Shown piece after piece: positions 32,932-42,335 of a DNA stretch of 64,000 nt (positions are counted from its first letter, which is position 1; each line of letters begins with the position of its first letter). Origin of the DNA: Hevea brasiliensis. Its lineage: Eukaryota; Streptophyta; Magnoliopsida; Malpighiales; Euphorbiaceae. Below the pieces are notes generated by a model that saw nothing but the letters and a program-made list of their open reading frames with translations, was not told the DNA's origin and did not search any database. Location: assembly GCF_030052815.1 (NCBI RefSeq), contig NC_079502.1, positions 37,316,050 through 37,380,049 on the forward strand. Direction: 5' to 3'. Both the position numbers and the translations under genes were made by a program.

Positions 32932-33041
32932 TCGGTTTAGGCATTTCTGGGCCTAGATAGAATGCATACCATTGCATTGTATTTGTAGGTGTTGAGGTGA
33001 CACTGATACAGAACTATTTGTTTTGTTATTTTGATCAGGAT

Positions 33042-34320
33042 ATGCATCCTGCTTCTCAAAGAGCAGTTGATGAAGAGGTGGAGAGTCTTGCTTCACTAAG
33101 GGCTGGATCTGGGGGCAAGGGGGAATCTGCTCCACTAGTAGCTGAGGCAACTTTCCAACTTCAGTTTGCATTATTTCAGCAAATAACCGAGTTTTACCTG
33201 GAAATGATGGGGGCAATTCCACCACCACAACCACAGCCATAACCTCCACCAACACCACAGAAGTCCCATCTGGAGAAACTGTGAAAACATGGGACTGTGG
33301 ATTTCTTTGAAAAGAAAGAGGAAGACCCTATGATAGTGGAAAACTAGTTGGATAAAACAATCAGAGTGCTGAAACAGCTTCATTGCACCCCCGAGCAGAA
33401 CCTGGAGGGTGCTGTGTCCCTACTTCAAGATGATGCATACCAGTGGTGGGACACAGTAACCTGTGAGGTGCAACCGGATCAAATCACTTGGGATTACTTC
33501 CTTACAGAGTTCAAGAAGAAGTATGTCAGTAAACTATATTTAGAAGAGAGAAGAAGAGAATTTATAAGTCCGAGACAGAGGCAACTATCAGTGGTAGAGT
33601 ATGAGCGAGAATTCATCAGACTGAGCCAGTATGGGAGGTAGATAGTCCCTTGAAAGGCAGAGAGGTATAGAAGGTTCGAAGAAGGACTCAATGATAATAT
33701 CAAAGTCATGATAATAGCATTGGAGATCAAGGATTTTGCCAAATTAGTAGATGCTGCATCGAAAGTAGAAAGAGTCCGAATAAATGAGCAAAATATAAGG
33801 GAAAGACAGCAGAAGAGGGGTCCAGGTCAGCCCAGTTCATTTTCTACTCCCAGTAAAAAGAGTAAGGGTCCTCCTGCTCAGGGTTTAGAACAACCACAAG
33901 GTCAGGGTTAGTCCCAAGGGCCCAGACCACAGTTCACACCTAAGAGAGGCCAGTCCACACCATCAGTGGCGCTCTCTCGGGGGCGATGTTCGAGGACCGA
34001 TCTTAGCATTTTTACGCTGTCGTCTTGCGAAGTGGCATAAGGGAGACTGTTGGTGAGGGACTGGTGCATGCTTACAGTGTGGATCTACAGAACATCAGAT
34101 CAAAAATTGTCCGAAGAGGACTACTACAGTTGCCCCAACACAAGTTGATGGGCCTACCCCTGCACCTCAAAGGGGTAGGAAGCTCGGTAAATCTGAGGCA
34201 GCTGGTCCATTACTGAGGCCTGCATCTGAGTCTGCTGAGAGGCCAGAGGTCAGAGTACCTGCTAGAGCCTATGCTATAAGAGCTCAAGAGGAGCAAGATG
34301 CCCCGGACATCATCAGGGGT
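33042..34320 (+). pseudogene. Gag of element D
   Basis: ATG at 33042 (MHPASQRAVDEEVES) opens a frame that stops at 33240. The core (33348-33641) has EQNLEGAVSLLQDDAYQWWD and FKKKYVSKLYLEERRREFI. A TAG (from TGG) precedes it at ENWLDK, and another TAG interrupts GQGQSQG. The knuckle CLQCGSTEHQIKNC is intact at 34069-34110, but the region upstream (33960-34030) is scrambled and frameshifted. Confidence 0.9.
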
Positions 34321-34865
34321 ACGTTCTCCCTCTACAACACATTTGTGCATGCATTGGTGGATCCATGATGCACTCATTCATACATCTACATCAAACTACC
34401 CATAGAGAGGGGAGTTTCAATAGAGGAGAGTGATCAAGATATTATGGTCACAAATCCACTAGGCCACAGTGTGGTAGTGAATAAGGTGTATAAAGGTTGC
34501 CCGTTGAGGATTCAGGGATATGAATTCTCGGTAGACCTAATTGAATTGCCCTTCCATGAGTTTAATGCGATTTTGTGAATGGACTGGTTGTCACGTCATC
34601 AGGTAATAGTTGATTACAAATTGAAGAGGATTTCTCTAAAAACTTCTGAGGGTAATGAGATTACTGTTGTGGGTGGAAGGACAGATTTCCTGTCCAATGT
34701 TATCTCAGCCATAGTTGCAAGAAGATTGATGAGAAAAGGCTGTGAAGCTTACTTAGCACGTGTGGTTGATACTAGGCAGGCTAAGTCGAATCTTTGTGAT
34801 ATACCCATAGTAAGAGACTTCCCAGATATATTTCCTGAAGAATTGCCTAGTTTACCACCAGAAAG
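34321..34865 (+). pseudogene. Protease of element D
   Basis: The active-site block reads ALVDP, then TGA replaces the Gly codon, then CTHSYI, so the catalytic loop is truncated. A second TGA replaces Gly in ILGMDW (near 34576). Then come DWLSRHQVIVDYKLKRISL and the linker TRQAKSNLCDIPIVRDFP. Confidence 0.9.
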
Positions 34866-35700
34866 GGAAGTCGAATTTGCTATTGAAGTAATGCTGGGTA
34901 CAGCACCAATTTCTATTGCCCCTTATAAGATGGCACCTACTGAATTGAGGGTGTTGAAAATTTAGTTGCAGGAGTTACTCGATAAGGGGTTCATACGCCC
35001 CAGTGTGTCACCATGGGGAGCTTCGGTGCTTTTTGTGAAGAAGAAGGATGGAACCTTGAGATTGTGTATTGATTACCGACAATTGAACAAAGTAACTGTA
35101 AAGAATAAATATCTGTTGCCTAGAATTGACGATCTGTTTGATCAGTTAAAGGGAGCTGGTGTATTTTCAAAAATTGATCTCAGATCAGGGTATCATCAGT
35201 TAAGGGTAAACGATGCAGATGTGTCAAAAACTGCATTCAGAACTCGGTATGGGCATTATGAATTTCTGGTGATGTCGTTTGGGTTAAAAAATGCACCAGC
35301 AGCATTTATGGACCTTATGAACCGTATCTTCCATTCATATTTAGATCGGCTTGTAGTGGTCTTTATTGATGATATTCTTGTGTATTCCAAGACCAAAGAA
35401 GAACATAATGAACATTTGAGGACTATTCTGCAAACCCTACGAGAAAAGAAGCTATATGCTAAGCTGTCCAAGTGTGACTTCTAGATGAGTGAAATCTCTT
35501 TCCTTGGACACATAGTATCAGCCGAGGGGATTAGAGTGGATCCCAAAAAGATAGAAGCAGTGATGAAATGGAAGCCACCTAGAAATACAACTGAGGTCAG
35601 AAGTTTCTTAGGGCTAGCTGGGTATTACAGAAGATTTGTGAAGGGGTTTGCTCTTATAGCTGCTCTAATGACCAAGTTGTTACACAAAAATGTGAAATTT
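34866..35700 (+). pseudogene. Reverse transcriptase of element D
   Basis: Starts at the conserved [11 protein letters not shown]. Motifs: [43 protein letters not shown] and the FIDD catalytic motif (near 35361). Stops: TAG (KIQLQ to KI*LQ, 34963-34965) and TAG for Trp in CDFW (35482-35484). Otherwise the frame holds to YYRRFVKGF, so the RT is close to readable. Confidence 0.92.
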
Positions 35701-36247
35701 GGCTGGAACGACAAGTGCTAAGCCAGTTTTGAGAGGCTAAAGGCTATGTTGACAGAAGCACCAGTGTTAACACAGCCAGTGTCGGGAAAAGACTTTGTGG
35801 TCTATAGTGATGCCTCGCATAATGGGTTAGGGTGTGTATTGATGCAAGAGGGGAAAGTGGTCGGCTATGCTTCCAGGCAGTTAAGACCACATGAACAAAA
35901 CTAACCTACTCATGACCTGGAGTTAGCAGCAATTATCTTCACACTGAAGATATGGAGGCATTATTTATATGGTGAAAAATGCTACATATATACAGACCAC
36001 AGAAAGTTTGAAATACTTGCCAACCCAAAAGGAGCTCAATCTTAGACAGAGGCGATGGATTGAGTTCCTGAAGGACTATGATTGTGTGATAGATTATCAT
36101 CCTGTGAAGGCAAATATAGTTGCTGATGCCTTGAGCAGAAAGTCCATCACAGCTTTAAGATCACTAAATGCCCGTCTGTCCTTAGCTCAAGATGGAGCTA
36201 TTTTCACTGAGTTACAAGTGAGGCCATACTTGCTACAGCAGATATAA
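35701..36247 (+). pseudogene. RNase H of element D
   Basis: [10 protein letters not shown] at about 35805, then a TAA in HEQNYPTHD, then a frameshift in [10 protein letters not shown] near 36000. The tail IDYHPVKANIVADALSRKS is intact. After it [13 protein letters not shown] leads to the integrase linker. Confidence 0.9.
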
Positions 36248-37762
36248 GATGGGCAGAAGGCAGATGAAAAATTATTGGCTATTGTGGGTAAAATTCCAGA
36301 GAGAAAGGAAATTGATTATAAGGTGAAAGCAGATGGGTGTCTGTACTACAGAGGAAGAGTGTGTGTACCAAATGATGGGGAACTAAAGACTAGTATTCTG
36401 AAATAAGCACACACTAGTGTTTATGCTATGCATTCGGAAAGAATAAAAATGCATAATGATTTGAAGCCTCATTATTGGTGGCTTGGTATGAAGAAGGATA
36501 TAGCTGACTATGTGACTAAGTGTTAGACATGTCAGCAAGTTAAAGCAGAACACCAAGTTCCGTCAAGATTGCTACAGCCTATAAGCATACCTGAATGGAA
36601 ATGGGACCGGGTCATTATGGATTTTGTTAGTGGTCTACCTCTCACCCAAAAGAAGCATGATGCAGTATGGGTGATAGTGGATAGATTGACGAAGTCAGCA
36701 CATTTTCTGCTAGTTAGGACTGACTACCTACTAGAGAAGATAGCAGAATTGTATAATAGTGAGATTGTTAAACTGCATGGAATCCCACTTTCCATCATAT
36801 CTAATCAAGACCCAAGGTTTATATTGAGATTTAAGAAAAAGTTACAAAAAGCCTTGGGCACACAACTCCGCTTTAGCACGTCTTTTCATCCTCAAATGGA
36901 TGGACAGTTGGAATGAGTAATCCAGGTAAACCTAAAAACTAATTGAATTTTCACAATTAATATATTGAAATGATAGTAACAATGTGAATTATGTGATAGA
37001 TCCTGGAGGATATGCTGAGGAGTTGTGTTATAGAGTTTGAAGGGAGTTGGGATAGATACCTCCTACTGGCAGAATTCGCATATAACAATAGCTATCAAGC
37101 TAGCATTCAAATGGCCCCGTATGAAGCACTGTAGGGGTGGAAGTGTAGAACCCCAGTATGTTGGACTGAATTGGGTGAAGATAAGCTAGTAGGTCTAGAC
37201 CTGGTAAAATAGACTGAGGAGAAAGTGAAAATAATTAAAGCCAATTTGAAGGTTGCCTCATACAGTCAAAAATCCTATGTCGACCTGAAGAGAAAAGAAA
37301 TAGAATATGCAATTGGCGACAAAGTGTTCCTCAAGGTGTCACCGTGGAAGAAGGTACTAAGGTATGGAAGAAAAGGTAAGTTGAGCCCTAGGTTCATTGG
37401 CCCATATGAAGTTATTGAATGTATGGTATTAGTAGCCTACAGGCTAGCTTTACCACTAGAGCTGGACAAGATCCACAACGTGTTCCATGTGTCTATGCTA
37501 AGAAGATACCGCTCAAATCCTTCACATGTCATTTCCATAGAAGAAATTGAAGTACAACCGGACTTAACATATGAAGAAGAACCCATAGAGATCCTAGCTC
37601 GGGAAGTGAAAGAGTTGAGGAATAAGCAGATTCCACTGGTGAAAGTGCTTTGAAGGCACCACAACACCAAGGAGGCAACTTGGGAAAGTGAAGAGACGAT
37701 GAGGCAATAGTTCCCTCAACTGTTTGCATCAGGTAAATTTCGAGGATGAAATTTAAATTAGA
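36248..37762 (+). pseudogene. Integrase and chromodomain of element D, with intron-like insert
   Basis: The zinc region has AHTSVYAMH with damage, and a TAG replaces Leu in CLTC. The core (36569-36916): [12 protein letters not shown] is present; the second catalytic Asp is Asn (ISNQDPRF); FHPQ..GQ.E is present, with TGA for Arg just before VIQ. A 74-bp GT-AG insert follows (36926-36999), then [50 protein letters not shown] and the chromodomain tail KELRNKQIPLVKVL.RHHNTKEATWESEE with stops. Ends before the PPT. Confidence 0.92.
36926..36999 (+). other. Intron-like insert in integrase, element D (74 bp)
   Basis: Exon ...GTAATCCAG, insert GTAAACC...GTGATAG, exon ATCCTGGAGGATATG. Phase 0, about 78% A+T, with TGA in frame at the seventh codon if not removed. 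Shared with C and F, absent from B. Confidence 0.82.
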
Positions 37763-37772
37763 GGGGAAGAGC
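37760..37772 (+). other. Polypurine tract of element D
   Basis: agaggggaagagc directly before TGTAACACCC. Confidence 0.88.
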
Positions 37773-39026
37773 TGTAACACCCTCCCTGTAGCAACTTCAT
37801 ACATTCTACTGTTCCGGTAACCAGTGTCGGTCCAGACAGCTAGAACATTCGGAAAAATATTTAGACTAAAGTAAGGAACCATAATTATAATAAGAAAAAA
37901 TTTAGGAAAAATTTAAAAAATAAAATACAACCAAGTTAAATGAGCCGGTGCCCTAGTGATCGGTAACCTAGTGGGAAGCTACTGTTCTCGCAACTAGGAG
38001 CCCTATACTCGAGAAAAAATTCATAAAATAATTTTTGGAACTCCAGAAAAGGGTCATTGAGGTTTATGTGGCATTAGAATGCTAAGAAAATGCTTAGAAA
38101 AATTTTTTAATTGGTATAGACAATTTTAGTCTGTTAAGCCAAATGGAGGGCATTTTGGTCATTTCGCCTTCAGAGCTGATTTTTGGCCGACTTGTCCAGT
38201 TAAGTAAATAATTATTATGACACAAAATGTGAATAAATATTGCTAAATTGAATTGAAATTAAATATACAAGAAAAGGATGGAAAATGAGAGAAATTGGAC
38301 TTATGACATCATTATGATGTCATTATAATTCTACCACCAATCAAAATTAAGTAAACATTTTATAAGGGATAAGGAAGACAAAAAAATCACTTCATCTTCC
38401 TCTTCCTTCCATGGCAGCCGAAACCTCTTCCTAAGCACTCCACTATTTTTTTTTTCTTTCAAACTTGAGTATTTCAAGCTTTTCACCATAAAAGCTATAC
38501 TTGTCTTCACAAAAAAAATTCACTACACCTTAGGCAAGCTAAAGATAACAAAAAGAAGTAGAAAGGAGGAACTTTTGCAAGCTTGGGATTAGCTCCATTA
38601 GAGGTTAGTGACTAAATTTGATCTTTCTCTTTCCATTCATGTTGGAGAAGTGAAAATGAGTGTAAATTTGTAAAGAAACTTGATAAACATCATGTGTATG
38701 CCCATCCTAAATTTTCGGCAGCCTTGATCTTGGTTGAGTTTTGAAGATTTCTTAGAATTAAAATGATATTGTGGCTGCCTTTAACACTAATATATTGTTT
38801 AGGATAATGAAAGGAAAGTGAATGCATGATTGGAGATAGTAGGGTTAGGGTTTGAGCATGAAATTGAGACTTTGATCATGCAATGGTGAAAGTAATTTTT
38901 AATGGTCAATTACTGATCATTTGGTTATGTGTGAATGAGAAATGAAGTGGTTTGTATAGTGGGAATTGAAGTTAGTGTTACTGCCTTGGCTGACCTGCAG
39001 GACTGACCATGAGTCTAGCAGGTTTG

Positions 39027-39530
39027 GGCAGCAATAACTGGAGTTGTAGAGGTTTAATTGGTGCAAGGCTAACTGGACATGAAACTAAACACATAATGGC
39101 ACAACTTTGGTGAAGAAACCATGCCCAGAAAATCAAACTAAGTTAACCTAAAGATTGCCCTAATCTAGGTGACCTGCATTCTGCCTGGGCAAAATAACAC
39201 AATGAGCAGTGTTTATTCATTTGGTCATAACTCAGTGTAGAAAGGTCCAATTGACCTGAAATTTTACCAGAAAATAACTGAGACATAGACCTACAATGTT
39301 CATGCAGAAACCTAACCTAAATTTCTACCATAACATGTTCAAAAGGTGAACTGCAATCACTACACAAAATACTATAGATTTGGTCAGTCCAGAAAATCTG
39401 GGAAGTTGGTAATTCGGCCAGTCATGATATTTAGGCTATAACTTGAGCTACAAAACTCCAAATGTAGTGATTCAAAAAAAGAAATGTAACTAGACACGAT
39501 AAAGAACAACTTTCATGTTGACAACTTTGC
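39027..39530 (+). repeat. Degenerate ~200 bp modules inside type 1 LTR
   Basis: Blocks start at about 39027 (gcagcaataactggag), 39222 (ggtcataactcagtg) and 39431 (ggctataacttgagc). They end in gaagaaacc, catgcagaaacc and ctttcatgttgac respectively. Confidence 0.65.
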
Positions 39531-40242
39531 TAAATTCCCAATGTAAAAATGACTAATGGAATCGTAAATGCAAAGCTTGAAATCTGAAAATTTTGAACAA
39601 CCAACATTAAGCTTAAAAATGGTATTGGCAACCAATACCAACAATTTGACAATGTAAAATACGGTATGTTGGAAGTATTAAAACCAATGTACCTATTGTC
39701 TATGCAAAAGTCAACATTTTTATTGACTAATAAAATAAATAGTAACAGCTAAACTTAAATTTTAAGAATTGTATAAATTATGAGTGTAACATGCCCTAGT
39801 ACACCTAGCAAGATTGGTTTGGATAGGTTGGCATGCCAATGGAGTTCTGTTAGCAGCACTGCATATGGCTTCATGCCATTCTGTGTTTTATGGCCTCACG
39901 TGCCATTATATGATAAAATAGCCTTTGGCTATGTTGATTGAGTTATTATACTTGGGTTTTATCCCTGATAATTATTACAGCTTATTAGCTGTTCTGTTGT
40001 ACACCGGGAGACACAATGTGACCGATGGTGTGATGGTCAGAGGTACTTAGTAACCAGTGCCAGTTTACCCCTTTATCTAGTCCAGTCGACTAGTATAGGT
40101 TACTCGGACAATGATAATGAATCTTACCAAATTTTAATCGAATAATACTGCAATAAATGCCAGATATTAAGTCTATCAAAGATGTAAACATACATTCTGC
40201 ATATTTACTTTATTTTAGTTATTTTATTTTATATTGTCAGCA

Positions 40243-40280
40243 CTAAGCAAAATTGCTTAGCGCGTCGCTTTTGCCACGCG
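40243..40280 (+). other. Double stem-loop of the LTR (copy 7, best type 1 example)
   Basis: SL1 CTAAGC-AAAATT-GCTTAG (40243-40260), all six pairs; SL2 CGCGTCGC-TTTT-GCCACGCG (40261-40280), seven of eight pairs. Confidence 0.75.
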
Positions 40281-40842
40281 CAGGTACTGGAGGCATAGCT
40301 GGGGAGACCAGCAGACCTCATACCGGGTGAACTTTCAGATCTGCACACAGAGTCCAGAGTCACCTCACATTTGCAGTGCATTGGTAGGACATTAGGCTAC
40401 TTTTGGTCTTTTGTGTTTTGTAAACTTTTGTAATGTATATTATAAACTCATGTAATTATGCTTTTGATGTAATTATTTATGAACCATGTTCAGTAATAAA
40501 TTTGAGTATTTCTTATTGAATTGAGTATGATATAAAATGAATTGAAATTTGAGATATTGAAGTCATTTGAGAAATTGTTGAAAATATGTTGGTGGTTGAC
40601 TGAGATTGATAATATGATTATATTGGAAGTGTTTTTAACAGATTCAGAAGAACTATTTTTTCAATTTACAGTCGGCACTCTGCCAGATTTTCTATAAAAT
40701 TTGCAAAAAATTCATATTAATCAAAAATTATAAATAAATGAATTAAAAAGGGTAAATTGTAATGGAAATATGAATTGGTGCTACAACACACTGTGTGGCA
40801 TATCTTACTCGGCTACACTGTAGACGGGTAAGGGGTGTCACA

Positions 40843-41830
40843 CCCCTCTTGCATTAGAACACACCCTAACCCATTTTGTGAGGCATCACTGTAGATCACG
40901 AAGTCCTTTCCCAACATCGGTTGTGTTAACACTGGTGCCTTTGTCAACATAGCCTTCAGCCTCTCAAAACTGGCTTGACACTTGTCGTTCCAACCAAGTT
41001 TAACATTCATGTGTAACAACTTGGTCATTGGAGTAGCTATGAGAGAGAACCCCTTCACAAATCTTCTGTAATACCCAACTAGCCCCAAGAAACTTCTGAC
41101 CTTAATTGTATTTCTGGGAGGCTTCCATTCCATCATTTCTTGGGATCCACTCTAATCCCCTCAGCTGATACTATGTGTCCAAGGAAGGAGATCTCACTCA
41201 TCCAGAAGTCACACTTGGACAGCTTAGCATACAGCTTCTTTTCTTGCAGGGTTTGCAGAACAATCCTCAAATGTTCATCGTGTTCTTCCCTGGTCTTGGA
41301 ACACACCAAAATATCATCAATAAAGACCACTACAAACTGATCTAAATATGGATGGAAGATATGGTTCATAAGATCCATGAATATTGCTGGTGCATTTGTT
41401 AATCCAAACAGCATTACTAAAAATTCATAGTGCCCATACCGAGTCCTGAATGCAGTTTTAGACATATTTGCATCCTTTACCCTCAGCTGATGATGCCATG
41501 ATCTAAGATTAATTTTTGAAAATCCATCGGCTCCCTTCAACTGATCAAACAGATTATCAATTCTAGGCAATGGATATTTATTTTTCATAGTTACTTTGTT
41601 CAACTGTCAGTAATTGATTCACAATCTTAAGGTCCCATCCTTCTTCTTCACAAACAGCACCGAACCTCCCTATGTTGACACACTGGGGTGTATGAACCCC
41701 TTATCCATTAACTCCTGTAACTGGATTTTCAGTGCCTTCATTTCAGTGGGTGCCATCCTATAAGGAGCAATAGAAATTGGTGCTGTACTCGGCATTACCT
41801 CAATAGCAAATTCGACTTCCCTTTTTGGTC
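40843..41830 (-). pseudogene. RT and start of RNase H, element E
   Basis: From [10 protein letters not shown] to [17 protein letters not shown], where D interrupts. The RT FIDD motif is present ([11 protein letters not shown]); [11 protein letters not shown] and [10 protein letters not shown] carry changes. A small deletion near 41135 removes codons of [10 protein letters not shown] and shifts the frame; a stop and changes near 41610-41660 break the N-terminal part. Confidence 0.9.
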
Positions 41831-42335
41831 GTAAACTAGGAAATTCTTTAGGAAACACATTTGGGAAGCCTCTTACTGTGGGTATATCACACAGGTTTGG
41901 CTTAGCCTGCCTAGTATCAACCACATGTGCTAGGTAGGCTTCACAGTCGTTTCTCATCAATTTTCTTGCAACTGTGGCTGAGATGACATTGGACAAGAAA
42001 TATGTCCGTTCCCCCACAATTATAATCTCATTAACCTCAAGAGTTTTCAGAGAAATCCTCTTTAGTTTATAATCAACTATTGCCTGATGACGTGACAACC
42101 AGTCCATTCCCAAAATCATGTCAAACTCATGGAAGGGCAATTCAATTAGGTCTGCTGAGAATTCATACTCCTGGATCCTCAACGGGCAACCTTTATACAC
42201 CTTATTCACTACCACACTATGGCCTAGTGGATTTGTGATCAAAATGTCTTGGTCACTCTCCTCTACTGAGACTCCCCTCTATACGGGTAACTTGATGCAG
42301 ATATATGAATTGGTAGATCTTGGATCCACCAATGC
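41831..42335 (-). pseudogene. Protease of element E
   Basis: The active-site block reads ALVDPRSTNSYI, with Arg for Gly after DP, then a stop, then ITNPLGHSVVVNKVYKGCP, FDMILGMDWLSRHQAIVDYK and the linker TRQAKPNLCDIPTVRGFP. Confidence 0.9.

Larger units (their letters stand above)
30368..40842 (+). mobile_element. Element D: Ty3/gypsy chromovirus, plus strand, nearly complete
   Basis: 5' LTR (first ~550 bp lost), PBS, gag, protease, RT, RNase H, integrase with a 74-bp intron-like insert, chromodomain, PPT and a complete 3' LTR. It is inserted in element E's RNase H (E resumes at 40843 inside GCVLMQEG); the left half of E that should precede D is gone. In a ~290-base stretch the two LTRs (from 31681 and 39606) differ at about 6%. 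Stops occur in every domain. Confidence 0.93.
37773..40842 (+). repeat. 3' LTR of element D (type 1, 3070 bp, complete)
   Basis: TGTAACACCCTCCC...GGGGTGTCACA. A TATA-like ttttataagg lies at 38358-38367, ahead of a CT-rich stretch, and may mark the U3 promoter (inference). Modules start near 39027, 39222 and 39431; the double stem-loop is at 40243-40280. This is the best reference copy of the type 1 LTR in the window. Confidence 0.93.
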
